Assembly: GCA_049680625.1 (NCBI GenBank)
Contig: JBAUID010000032.1
Location: 1-32,165, forward strand
DNA: 32,165 nt
Direction of reading: 5' to 3'
DNA from: JAUIAI01 sp049680625
GTDB lineage: Bacteria; Pseudomonadota; Gammaproteobacteria; Burkholderiales; Burkholderiaceae_E
Part shown: positions 15,370-23,546 of the stretch, one piece after another
How the letters are laid out: each line of letters starts with the position of its first letter
Numbering within the stretch: position 1 is the first letter of the stretch
Made by a program: the position numbers and the translations under genes
The notes under the pieces: generated by a model
What the model saw: the letters and a program-made list of their open reading frames with translations, nothing else
Database searches by the model: none
Told to the model about the DNA's origin: nothing

Positions 15370-16644
15370 GTGACTGGCATGTCGGGCCAGTCGCCAGACA
15401 TTAATGAAACCCTCACCCGCGTCTACCGCGAAGATGCGGGTGGGGTATTGGCGGTTTTGATTCGCCAGTTTCGTGACTTCGATCTGGCGGAAGATGCGCT
15501 TCAAGATGCGATGGCTGAGGCCCTCGCCAGTTGGCGGCGCGACGGCCCGCCACGAAACGGGGCTGCATGGCTGCTGACAACGGCCCGCCGACGAGCCATT
15601 GATCGTATCCGGCGCGCAGTGAACGCGCGTGATCAGGCAGCGCAACTGGCTTTGCTGAATGATGTCATGGTGGGCGCGGCAAGTGACAACGATAGTGATC
15701 TTCCTGAAAGTGAACAGCCGATACCTGACGAGCGCCTGCGGCTGGTATTTACTTGCTGCCACCCGGCACTGAACGAAGCGGCGCAGGTGGCGCTGACTCT
15801 GCGAACAATATGTGGATTAAGCGTCCCGCAAATTGCCCGGGCCTACCTTGTCTCTGAAGCTACGATGGCGCAACGCCTGGTCCGGGCAAAAAACAAGATT
15901 CGCGCGGCGGCGATTCCTTACGAAATACCGCAAGCCGATGTACTGAGTGAACGCCTGAACGTGGTTTGCGACGTCATCTATCTGATCTTTAACGAAGGCT
16001 TTGCTGCATCAGACGGCGTGAGCCCGCTACGCCCTGATTTGTGTGCCGAAGCAATACGACTGGGCCGCATTCTCTACCAGTTAATGCCGGTACCCGAGCC
16101 CGGTGGTCTGTTGGCGCTGATGATGTTGCACGACGCTCGTCGTGATGCCCGGGTCGGGCCGGACAACAGCTACATACCCATCGCCGAGCAGAACCGGTCA
16201 CAATGGGACCACACACAGATTGAGCAAGGTGTTGAGTTGTTATTGCACTGTCTCGGTCAGCGTCGGCCCGGGCCGTTTCAGGTGCAGGCGGCGATCAGTG
16301 CCGTGCACGCCCAGGCTCCTGATGCTGGCCAGACTGACTGGGAGCAAATTGCGGGTTTGTACAAAGCGCTGTATGAGATGACCCCAACCGCTGTCGTGAT
16401 GCTGAACCGTGCAGTGGCTGTTGCCAACGCCGGACAGGTTAATGCTGGCTTGGACTTGCTGAATTCAGTGGCTGATGAACTGACCGACTACCAACCCCTG
16501 TATGCGGCCCGCGCCGACTTGTCTGCCCGTTGTGACAATATTGACGCGGCTGTGGAAAATTACCAGCAGGCAATTGCGATGTCTGCAAACGCCGCTGAGC
16601 GGGATTTCCTGCACAAAAAGCTTCAGGCAATTCGCTGCGCATAA
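15370..16644 (+). CDS. ECF42-type RNA polymerase sigma factor with DUF6596/TPR C-terminal extension
   Basis: 424 residues, more than double a plain ECF sigma. Region 2 is LTRVYREDAGGVLAVLIRQFRDFDLAEDALQDAMAEAL near residues 12-50. Region 4 is LRTICGLSVPQIARAYLVSEATMAQRLVRAKNKIR near 140-180. The C-terminal half has VCDVIYLIFNEGF, the hallmark of DUF6596, then helical TPR-like repeats (VMLNRAVAVANAGQ, YAARADLSARC). The partner anti-sigma factor is typically absent in this group, and control is thought to run through the C-terminal extension. ATG 15379 is an alternative start to GTG 15370. Confidence 0.9.
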   Translation: MTGMSGQSPDINETLTRVYREDAGGVLAVLIRQFRDFDLAEDALQDAMAEALASWRRDGPPRNGAAWLLTTARRRAIDRIRRAVNARDQAAQLALLNDVMVGAASDNDSDLPESEQPIPDERLRLVFTCCHPALNEAAQVALTLRTICGLSVPQIARAYLVSEATMAQRLVRAKNKIRAAAIPYEIPQADVLSERLNVVCDVIYLIFNEGFAASDGVSPLRPDLCAEAIRLGRILYQLMPVPEPGGLLALMMLHDARRDARVGPDNSYIPIAEQNRSQWDHTQIEQGVELLLHCLGQRRPGPFQVQAAISAVHAQAPDAGQTDWEQIAGLYKALYEMTPTAVVMLNRAVAVANAGQVNAGLDLLNSVADELTDYQPLYAARADLSARCDNIDAAVENYQQAIAMSANAAERDFLHKKLQAIRCA

Positions 16645-16784
16645 GTTACCGTAGTTAAGCCCGGCAAGTGCCCGGCAAGTATTCTACGACGAGATAACTG
16701 ACATCCCGGTTGAATTGCGTTCGACATGTCGGCGCGGAGTTGTCAAAATCAGTGCAGACAACTTAGCAAACATGGAGTGCGGCA
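16645..16784. promoter_or_regulatory. Gap with an 11-bp tandem repeat and a GTTGTC/GACAAC dyad
   Basis: GCCCGGCAAGT is repeated back to back at 16659-16680. GTTGTC at 16739-16744 is mirrored by GACAAC at 16757-16762, close to the start of the TPP-enzyme gene. TTGTCA at 16740-16745 could act as a -35 element, but no good -10 follows, so the promoter call is weak. Confidence 0.35.
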
Positions 16785-18332
16785 ATGAATGGTGCGGAAA
16801 GCCTGGTGAAGACCTTACTGGCCGGTGGGGTCGATGTGTGCTTTACCAACCCGGGTACGTCCGAGATGCACTTTGTGGCGGCCCTGGACAATAACCCCGG
16901 CATGCGTTGCGTGCTTGGCTTATTCGAGGGCGTCGTTACCGGCGCAGCCGATGGTTACTATCGCATGGCTGATCGACCGGCATCAACCCTGTTGCACCTT
17001 GGGCCGGGGCTCGCAAACGGGCTGGCCAATTTGCATAACGCGAAGAAAGCAAACTCGGGCATTGTGAATATTGTTGGCGACCATGCGACCTACCACTTAA
17101 AACACAATGCCCCGCTGACCTCGGACATCGAGGGTTTTGCCAAACCGGTGTCACACTGGATTAAAACGTCTCCGTCATCAGCAACGATCGCTGCCGACGG
17201 TGCGCTCGCAATTGAAGAGGCGCGCCAGGCCCCGGGTCGGGTAGCCACCTTGATTTTGCCGGCTGATACCGCATGGGGTGAAGCCGGCGATGTGGCAAAA
17301 ACCAATGAGCCCGCAGCCCGCAAAAAACCTGACGCTGATGTCGTCAAACAAGCGGCGGCTCTGCTAAGCAATGGAAAGCGCGCCTCATTGTTGTTAGGCG
17401 GGCGTGCTCTGCGTGCTGATGCTCTGGACCTGGCGGCCCGCATCGCAGCGAAGACAGGTTGTGGCGTGCTCACCGAAGGAGCAAATGCGCGGCTGGAACG
17501 CGGTGCCGGCAGGCTCGAAGTGGAACGCGTGCCTTACGTTGTCGACAAGGCGCTAGCCGTACTGGAAAAAGCAGGGCAGTTGGTCCTGGTTGGTGCTACC
17601 GAGCCGGTCGCGTTTTTCGCATACCCCGACAAACCGTCACTGTTAACCCAGCCCAACACAAAAACTGTGCAGCTCGCCTCGGTTGATGGTGATTTGTTCG
17701 CCGCTCTGCAAGCCCTGGCTGATGAACTGGATGCTCAGTCGGCAGCGCCGGCGGGTTTGTCACCATCGAAACGCCCGGAGGTAATGCCGGGTGCTATCAC
17801 CCCGGCATCAATCGCCACTGTGCTCGGGGCCATTCTGCCAGAAGGTGCCATTGTTGTTGATGAATCTGTATCCACGGGCCGAGAGTTCTTTCCGATGACC
17901 GCGGGTGCGCCGCCACACGACTGGTTGAACAATCGCGGCGGCTCAATTGGTTTTGGTCTGCCGGTGGCGGTAGGCGCCGCCATTGCCTGCCCCGACCGGA
18001 AAGTGGTTGCCCTGGCCAGCGACGGCAGCACGATGTATACCGTTCAGTCGTTGTGGACAATCGCCCGCGAAAATCTGGATGTCACTATCCTGGTTTTTTC
18101 AAACCACAGCTACAACATCCTGCGGGGCGAGCTGACCAATGTTGGGGTGAGCAACCCCGGTCAGTCGGCAATCGATATGCTGAGCCTGGACCGGCCTTTC
18201 CTGAACTGGGTCGACATGGGCAACAGCATGGGGGTGGCATCTGTGCGGGTGACCGATACGGCTGAACTGGTGCGAGCCTTTCAGGCCGGGCTGGCCAGCG
18301 GCGGACCAAACCTGATCGAACTAATGATGTAA
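16785..18332 (+). CDS. Thiamine pyrophosphate-dependent enzyme (acetolactate synthase/benzoylformate decarboxylase-like)
   Basis: 515 residues; GGAG lies 8 nt before the ATG. The N-terminal PYR domain has TNPGTSEMHF and the cofactor-activating Glu48 in LGLFEGVVTGAADGYYRMA. The C-terminal PP domain has GSIGFGLPVAVGAAIACPDRK and the Mg/TPP motif ASDGSTMYTVQSLWTIAREN...FSNHSYN. The central FAD-like domain is short, and the usual acetolactate synthase regulatory subunit is not beside it. This matches the group annotated as acetolactate synthase large subunit-like, or benzoylformate decarboxylase-like, whose substrate is usually a 2-keto acid. The role here is probably in the breakdown of a keto-acid intermediate rather than valine synthesis. 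Confidence 0.88.
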   Translation: MNGAESLVKTLLAGGVDVCFTNPGTSEMHFVAALDNNPGMRCVLGLFEGVVTGAADGYYRMADRPASTLLHLGPGLANGLANLHNAKKANSGIVNIVGDHATYHLKHNAPLTSDIEGFAKPVSHWIKTSPSSATIAADGALAIEEARQAPGRVATLILPADTAWGEAGDVAKTNEPAARKKPDADVVKQAAALLSNGKRASLLLGGRALRADALDLAARIAAKTGCGVLTEGANARLERGAGRLEVERVPYVVDKALAVLEKAGQLVLVGATEPVAFFAYPDKPSLLTQPNTKTVQLASVDGDLFAALQALADELDAQSAAPAGLSPSKRPEVMPGAITPASIATVLGAILPEGAIVVDESVSTGREFFPMTAGAPPHDWLNNRGGSIGFGLPVAVGAAIACPDRKVVALASDGSTMYTVQSLWTIARENLDVTILVFSNHSYNILRGELTNVGVSNPGQSAIDMLSLDRPFLNWVDMGNSMGVASVRVTDTAELVRAFQAGLASGGPNLIELMM

Positions 18333-18371
18333 AGCTGCCCAAGAGAATCCCGGTAAGATTAAGCTGACTTA

Positions 18372-19145
18372 ATGCACTGGGCCAGAGGTGCCGGTATTTT
18401 AATGAGTGGTAACAATGATCCATATCGACATCATCCAGAGATTCGCGGGAAAATCGCCGACCCGCTGACCTCCCGATACCGCGACATGGATATCCAGGTG
18501 ATGGATGAGCGCATGAAAGCGCTTGGCTTTCCGGACACCTGGCGCCGTTCGGACGCCGAACGCGAGCAATGCCGTCTCGCTACATTGGCGGGCCGGCAGG
18601 ATTCAGACCTCTGGCTCTTTGGCTATGGCTCCCTCATCTGGGACCCGGGCATTTGTTTTGACGAAGTACGCATTGGTCGTTTGTCCGGTTATCACCGGCG
18701 GTTTTGTCTGCGTTCTGAATTGGGCAGGGGCTCACCCGAGCGCCCTGGCCTGATGGTTGGGCTGGATCAGGGGGGGCAATGTGAGAGCATTTTGTTTCGG
18801 ATACCCAAAAACGTTCTGACCGAAGAGAGCCGACGCATCTGGCAGCGCGAGATGCTGCGTGCATCATCTTATGTCGCTCGATTTGTCCCGGTGCAAACCG
18901 CGCAAGGTGAAATCGAAGCCCTGACTTTCATCATTGACCCGGATTCAGAAAACTACATGTGTGACATCAAGCCAGAAGAGGCGGCACAATTTGTTGCGAC
19001 CGGCAGTGGGATATGGGGTTCCAGCCTCGAATACGTCGAAAATCTGGCAAATCACCTGGAAGCATTTGGTATCCGTGATGACACGGTCTGCACATTGCTG
19101 GAACGGTCCCGACAGCTAAGGCAAGCGGGTGAATCGCTATCGTGA
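18372..19145 (+). CDS. ChaC-type gamma-glutamylcyclotransferase
   Basis: 257 residues from ATG 18372; ATG 18402 (MSGNNDPYRHH) is an equally plausible start and neither has a strong ribosome site. The cyclotransferase fold begins at about residue 82 with LFGYGSLIWDPG, the YGSLIW glutamyl-binding loop. It continues through SGYHRRFCLRSELGRGSPERPGL and WQREMLRASSYVARFVP, which carries the catalytic Glu (RE-M motif). ChaC proteins convert glutathione to 5-oxoproline and Cys-Gly in the cytoplasm. The ~80-residue N-terminal leader is longer than in minimal ChaC proteins. Its stop overlaps a GTG that begins the minicistron relay at 19142. Confidence 0.88.
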   Translation: MHWARGAGILMSGNNDPYRHHPEIRGKIADPLTSRYRDMDIQVMDERMKALGFPDTWRRSDAEREQCRLATLAGRQDSDLWLFGYGSLIWDPGICFDEVRIGRLSGYHRRFCLRSELGRGSPERPGLMVGLDQGGQCESILFRIPKNVLTEESRRIWQREMLRASSYVARFVPVQTAQGEIEALTFIIDPDSENYMCDIKPEEAAQFVATGSGIWGSSLEYVENLANHLEAFGIRDDTVCTLLERSRQLRQAGESLS

Positions 19146-19174
19146 AAACGCAAAACACGTGACAACGCAAAAAA
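19141..19174 (+). repeat. 17-bp imperfect tandem repeat creating two six-codon minicistrons
   Basis: Units at 19141-19157 and 19158-19174 are identical at 15 of 17 positions (CGTGAAAACGCAAAACA and CGTGACAACGCAAAAAA). Each provides a GTG that opens six codons ending in a TGA, which overlaps the next GTG as GTGA. The chain runs from the ChaC stop (19143-19145) via GTG 19142 and GTG 19159 to GTG 19176, the retropepsin start. Deleting both units would restore a simple 4-nt stop/start overlap. Confidence 0.85.
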
Positions 19175-19175
19175 C

Positions 19176-19709
19176 GTGACTGACCAACAAAACGTCTCGG
19201 AAAAGAAAGACGACGGCCGCCGCATCGGCGCGTGGATGATGATAGGGGCCTGGGTATTGTTGATTGGCCTGGGAACCCTTTTGCTGAATCGCTACATGGA
19301 GCGCAGCCGAAACCCTAACAACGAAGTAGTGACAACCGAATACGGTGGTAAGCGCAGCATTACATTGCAACGCGGCCGCCATGGCCACTACGTGGTTACC
19401 GGCACCATCAACGGTTATCAGGCGGAGTTTCTGGTTGATACCGGCGCATCAAGTGTCAGTGTGCCGGTTGACGTGGCTGATGGCGCCGGGCTGACTCGCG
19501 GTGCCCCAATTAAAATTAACACGGCGAACGGTATCGGTACCGCATACGCCACCCGAATCGACCGACTACGAATCGGCGAGCTCGAAGTGCGCAATGTCAC
19601 CGCCCATGTGAACCCGGGGCTGTCCGATGCCGTGTTGCTGGGCATGAGTGTTTTAAAACACTACGAACTGATCCAGCGCGGTGATCAACTCATTATTCGG
19701 GAACCGTAA
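19176..19709 (+). CDS. Membrane-anchored retropepsin-like aspartic protease
   Basis: 177 residues. One transmembrane segment (about 18-37, AWMMIGAWVLLIGLGTLLL) with a charged N-terminal tail suggests an inner-membrane anchor and a periplasmic protease domain. The active motif is LVDTGASSVSV with Asp88; the flap region follows, then the C-terminal VLLGMSVLKHYELIQRGDQLII. This matches the TIGR02281 clan AA group of single-domain proteases that act as dimers, each contributing one DTG. The start GTG 19176 is fed by the translational relay above. The stop is 9 nt before the GMC oxidoreductase start, so these belong to one transcript. Confidence 0.9.
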   Translation: MTDQQNVSEKKDDGRRIGAWMMIGAWVLLIGLGTLLLNRYMERSRNPNNEVVTTEYGGKRSITLQRGRHGHYVVTGTINGYQAEFLVDTGASSVSVPVDVADGAGLTRGAPIKINTANGIGTAYATRIDRLRIGELEVRNVTAHVNPGLSDAVLLGMSVLKHYELIQRGDQLIIREP

Positions 19710-19718
19710 TTAACTGAC

Positions 19719-21335
19719 ATGACTGACGAGATTTACGACTATGTTGTGGTTGGCGCTGGTACCGCCGGCTCGGTGGTGGCCGGGCGCTTGTCAGAGAGCG
19801 GCAAGTATTCGGTATGTGTTCTTGAAGCCGGGCCGCGCGACAGTAACCCGTTTATTCATATACCGGCTGGTGTTTTGTACACCTTGCGCAACCCGGCGAT
19901 TAACTGGATGTACCAAGGAGTTGGCAGCCCGGGTTTGAACGGTCGTGCAATCAACCATGCCCGCGGTAAAACACTCGGCGGTTCAGGTTCTATTAACGGC
20001 CACATTTATAACCGGGGGCAGCACACCGATTTTGACGCCTGGGCGGCCATGGGGAACCCGGGCTGGGCTTATGACGACGTGCTGCCGTACTTCAAAAAAA
20101 GCGAAAACAAAATCGGCGCAGGGGACAGCGGATTTCACGGTTCAGACGGACCGTTTACCGTCACCGATATCGACGAAACCGACCCCTTGTGCGACGCGTT
20201 CATTCGTGGCGCCGGTTCGATTGGCATTCCGAACAATCCAGACTACAACGGAAGCCGCCAGGAAGGCATTGCCTATGCGCAGCGAAGTGTGCACCGCGGC
20301 CGCCGGGTCAGTCCGGCCCGGGCTTTTCTGTATCCGGCAATGAAGCGCAGTAACGTTCGGGTGATTACCGAGGCATTTGTTCAAAAAGTGCTGATCGAAG
20401 CGCGCCAGGCAACCGGGGTAATTGTCAAAGTCGGCGGGCGTGAGGCGGGCGCACACACGATTCGTGCGAGACGGGAAGTAGTTCTGTGCGCTGGGGCGAT
20501 TGCTTCGCCGCAACTATTACACCTGTCCGGTGTTGGCGCGAGTAACCACTTGCAATCAATTGGCGTACCCGTTGTTCACCACTTGCCAGGGGTTGGTGAA
20601 AATTTCAGAGACCACTACGCCGTGCGTTCTGTGGTTCGTATTCAAAACATGGCCACGATTAACGAACGCGTTCGGGGTCTGCCGCTGGTACGCGAAGTGC
20701 TGAAGTACGCAGTTACCCGTCGCGGCGCCTTGGCATTGACCCCAACCCTGGTTTACTGTTTTTGGAAATCCAGCCCCGTAATAGAACACGGCGATATTCA
20801 ATTGACTTTTACGCCGGCAAGTTACCCTGACGGCGTGCAATCCGGCCTTGATCGTTTCCCCGGGGCTACCGTGGCATGCTGGCAGCACCGGCCACAAAGT
20901 GTGGGTTATGTGCGCGCTGTTTCCGCTGATCCGTTTGAGCAACCCGAGATCCAGGCGAATTTTCTGGCCGAGGCGCAAGATCGGCAGGTATTGCTCGCGG
21001 CAATGCGGCTGAGCCGGCAGATTTTAAACAGCACGCCGTTCAAACCCTATGTGGCGAATGAAATCTGGCCGGGTGACAATCGGCAAAGCGATGATGAATT
21101 ACTCGACCATGCGCAGCGCACCGGTAATACCGCGTATCACCCGGTTGGCACTTGCCGGATGGGCCCACAGGATGATGACAACACGGTTGTCGATAGCCAC
21201 TTGCGGGTTCATGGTATCGAAGGGCTACGGGTAGCTGATGCGTCGGTGATGCCAATGATTCCGTCAGCGAATGTGAATGCGAGTACGCTGATGATTGGCG
21301 AGAAAGCTGCGGATATGATGTTGGCGGATGACTAG
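19719..21335 (+). CDS. GMC family FAD-dependent oxidoreductase (choline dehydrogenase-like)
   Basis: 538 residues. The ADP-binding GxGxxG is VVVGAGTAGSVVAGRLSE at the N-terminus. The first GMC signature is ARGKTLGGSGSINGHIYNRGQ (about 80-100). The second is GAIASPQLLHLSGVG. The catalytic His lies in YHPVGTCRMG and the partner Asn in IPSANVNASTLMIGEKAAD. No signal peptide is present, so it is cytoplasmic or membrane-associated. The family oxidises primary alcohols (choline, alkyl, aromatic or polyol) to aldehydes. No betaine aldehyde dehydrogenase or BetI regulator is nearby, so choline should not be assumed. Confidence 0.92.
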   Translation: MTDEIYDYVVVGAGTAGSVVAGRLSESGKYSVCVLEAGPRDSNPFIHIPAGVLYTLRNPAINWMYQGVGSPGLNGRAINHARGKTLGGSGSINGHIYNRGQHTDFDAWAAMGNPGWAYDDVLPYFKKSENKIGAGDSGFHGSDGPFTVTDIDETDPLCDAFIRGAGSIGIPNNPDYNGSRQEGIAYAQRSVHRGRRVSPARAFLYPAMKRSNVRVITEAFVQKVLIEARQATGVIVKVGGREAGAHTIRARREVVLCAGAIASPQLLHLSGVGASNHLQSIGVPVVHHLPGVGENFRDHYAVRSVVRIQNMATINERVRGLPLVREVLKYAVTRRGALALTPTLVYCFWKSSPVIEHGDIQLTFTPASYPDGVQSGLDRFPGATVACWQHRPQSVGYVRAVSADPFEQPEIQANFLAEAQDRQVLLAAMRLSRQILNSTPFKPYVANEIWPGDNRQSDDELLDHAQRTGNTAYHPVGTCRMGPQDDDNTVVDSHLRVHGIEGLRVADASVMPMIPSANVNASTLMIGEKAADMMLADD

Positions 21336-21345
21336 TTCTCTGAGC

Positions 21346-21369
21346 TTGTCCGTGCATCAGCATGGACAA
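21346..21369. terminator. Convergent-gene hairpin
   Basis: TTGTCCGTGC at 21346-21355 pairs with GCATGGACAA at 21360-21369 (one G-T pair) around a 4-base loop. It sits between the GMC oxidoreductase and the convergent patatin gene and could end transcription from both sides, though it lacks a T tract. Confidence 0.5.
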
Positions 21370-21401
21370 GACGCGGCAGCTGTCGCGGTGATGCAGCCAG
21401 G

Positions 21402-22349
21402 CTATGGCGCCGGGTTTTTGTCGAGACGGGCTAGCGCTTCCTGCGCTTGCTTGTATCCAAAATCAATTAGCTCACTGGCGCGGAAAAAGTCGAAAAACGT
21501 GCATAAATTTCTCGGAATGGAGACAGTTAATGAAGGCGGGTTGGCAGCGTTTTTAAATTGTGTGATTGTTGCTTGCATAGCCTCCATTGAACGCATTGCG
21601 ATGTCGGAAAACCCAAGACGTTGTTCGCTGTCGGGGGCGCCCAGCGAAAGCATTTCCATAAATCGACCGATGCCATCTCGGTAGGCATTCAGTAGTGCAC
21701 TTTCCGCGGGAGGTTGCCGCTCGGGGGATAGTGGCGAGGGCGTGATAATTGGTCCGTTCAAGTCAACTGCGATAATCAAATCAGTTTGATCACTCAGTGT
21801 TGGTGCTACAGGCACTGGATTAATGACAGCACCATCGACGAGCAGGCGACCGTTTATGGCGACAGGAGTAAAGATCGTCGGTACCGCCATTGAAGCGCGA
21901 ATAGCGTCGAATAGCGGTCCGTGGTTGAACCAGACTTCGCGGCCAGGCCCTGGCACTGACAAATCGGTTGCAACTGCCGTAAAGCGCACCGGGAGCTGCT
22001 CGATATTGCGGTCGCCTATCAGGACTTTCAGTTCAGAGATAATGCGCTCGCCTTTGAACAAGCCACCGCCACCAAACGACCAGTCTAGTAATCGCACGAC
22101 GTCGCTGCGTTCCAATGCTTTTACCCAGTCGGCATATACATCCAGCTTTTCTGCTGCATAAATGCCTCCAATCAGCGCACCCATCGAGCTGCCGGCTACA
22201 CTTCTGATGCTAAAACCTTGGTCAATCAGACATCGAATGACGCCGATATGGGTCAGACCTTTTGCACCACCGCTGCCGAGTACGAGGGAGACGGTACGCG
22301 GCTTCTTCTCCTTGGCTGGTGTTTCTGAGTTGATGCTAGTTTTGGACAT
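21402..22349 (-). CDS. Patatin-like phospholipase
   Basis: 315 residues. The oxyanion loop is VLGSGGAKGLTHIGV (about residues 23-37). The nucleophile motif is GSSMG with Ser55, and the catalytic Asp is in the DGAVINPVPV motif (about 170). This is the serine-aspartate dyad of patatins, close in organisation to the RssA-like bacterial group. It acts on lipid acyl esters in the cytoplasm or at the inner membrane; no signal peptide is visible. It converges with the GMC gene over a hairpin and is divergent from the LRR lipoprotein. Confidence 0.9.
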   Translation of the reverse strand: MSKTSINSETPAKEKKPRTVSLVLGSGGAKGLTHIGVIRCLIDQGFSIRSVAGSSMGALIGGIYAAEKLDVYADWVKALERSDVVRLLDWSFGGGGLFKGERIISELKVLIGDRNIEQLPVRFTAVATDLSVPGPGREVWFNHGPLFDAIRASMAVPTIFTPVAINGRLLVDGAVINPVPVAPTLSDQTDLIIAVDLNGPIITPSPLSPERQPPAESALLNAYRDGIGRFMEMLSLGAPDSEQRLGFSDIAMRSMEAMQATITQFKNAANPPSLTVSIPRNLCTFFDFFRASELIDFGYKQAQEALARLDKNPAP

Positions 22350-22479
22350 TGGTGAGCGCGGTGTAGTTACAAGAACGGCAGGAAAACCTCGGTATGGTAA
22401 CGATTCCGGCTCGTGACGCGAGTCGGGCAGAGCATTTAAGTGATATACCCAGTGATTTACCTATCCTGAAATACTTAAT
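22350..22479. promoter_or_regulatory. Divergent gap between patatin and LRR lipoprotein genes
   Basis: Contains one imperfect hairpin, CCGGCTCG/CGAGTCGG at 22406-22426 with a 5-base loop (one G-T pair), which could be an operator. No firm promoter is visible. Confidence 0.3.
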
Positions 22480-23145
22480 GTGAATTGTCCAATGATGCGA
22501 TCTCCGTTTCGGTCTATTAAATTCGATGTAACCCGCCACTTAATGCTGCTCACTTATTATGTGAGCATAGCGATCTTACTAACCGGATGCAGCAAACCCG
22601 ATCCATTCACCCTGGAGTTTCCTGCGGACGTCAGCCTGGGAAAACTGTCCATTGTCGAAGATGTGAACTGCTATACCTGTGGCACCGGTGAAGAGGACAT
22701 TGGCAACGCAACCGGCTCGCATACGATTCGATTACCCAAGGCCCATTGGTTTGTGAGTTTGGACATGCCAAGGAAAGCGTCACATTTGCTTGCCCACCTG
22801 ACGCATCCTTCATTAAACAAGCTCGGAATGATTGATCTGAAAGACTCGGACGTAACCGATTCCGATCTGGCGAGCCTGGCGGCACTTGAACTGCAATACC
22901 TTTATCTGAATAACACGCAGATCACCGGTGAGGGGCTCCGGCATATCAAAGCAAACCCACATTGGATCCGCGTAGATTTAAGTGGGTGCGAAAAACTCGA
23001 CCCAAAGTACTTGTCTCACTTTAAGGGGTGGAAGCGGGCAACGATTGCTTTGCCTTATGCGACTAACGATAGCCGACGTGTACTGGCGCGCCAGATCATC
23101 TGCGATGGGCAGGCCGAAGATATTTGCAAAACTCAGATACGGTAG
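22480..23145 (+). CDS. Leucine-rich-repeat-like lipoprotein
   Basis: 221 residues if read from GTG 22480; ATG 22492 or 22495 are alternatives and none has a good ribosome site. The signal ends in a lipobox, AILLTGC with Cys37. The mature protein has a CYTC pair soon after the anchor, and then at least two leucine-rich-type repeats (LNKLGMIDLKDSDVTDSDLASL; ELQYLYLNNTQITGEGLRHI). This pattern resembles the short LRR units common in bacterial surface proteins that contact other proteins. I do not recognise a specific family. The Cys pair may form a disulfide in the periplasm. Confidence 0.75.
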   Translation: MNCPMMRSPFRSIKFDVTRHLMLLTYYVSIAILLTGCSKPDPFTLEFPADVSLGKLSIVEDVNCYTCGTGEEDIGNATGSHTIRLPKAHWFVSLDMPRKASHLLAHLTHPSLNKLGMIDLKDSDVTDSDLASLAALELQYLYLNNTQITGEGLRHIKANPHWIRVDLSGCEKLDPKYLSHFKGWKRATIALPYATNDSRRVLARQIICDGQAEDICKTQIR

Positions 23146-23546
23146 GGGGTGGGTAATCTCTTGGCAATTACGGCCTGATCCGACCCGCAGATGATTGGCA
23201 TCGGCAGGCAGGGTGGTCAGGCAGCGTTGACCAGGCTGACTTGTTTTATCGGCCCGGCGTGCATTGTGCGAAACAATCCGGCGTAGTGAACGACCACAGC
23301 CCGGCGTTCATGAAACGACGGTGCAGTGCAGCATTCGTTCAACACTGGTCTGAAGCCACCGGCCTTGCTTGCATCGTTGCGTCCAATAACATAGAGTATA
23401 AATACGACTCGTCGCCTGCTTCGGACGGTTGTCTTCTAACGCCCCTGAACGCCCCTGATTTGCAAGTCAGTTTTGTACGTCAGATTATTGTGCGTTCCGC
23501 ACTTGGGCACGCAACACTTGTTCAAGAAGAACTCGTTCAAAACTAA
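23146..23546. other. 401-bp region without a supported gene
   Basis: An open frame of 101 codons (23241-23546) ends directly at the next start codon but has no family resemblance, no ribosome site and unusual residue content, so I do not call it. The stretch also has a 10-bp direct repeat AACGCCCCTG near 23439-23459. It presumably contains the promoter of the hydroxylase gene; nothing else is seen. Confidence 0.4.

Noticed and set aside
4505..16751. Shared 11-mer TTGTCAAAATC upstream of the amidase and the TPP-enzyme genes
   Set aside because: Many 11-mer matches are expected by chance in a window of this size, and no -10 element is shared.
23241..23546. 101-codon open frame ending directly before the hydroxylase start
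   Set aside because: No ribosome site, no recognisable motif, atypical residue content; kept as non-coding.
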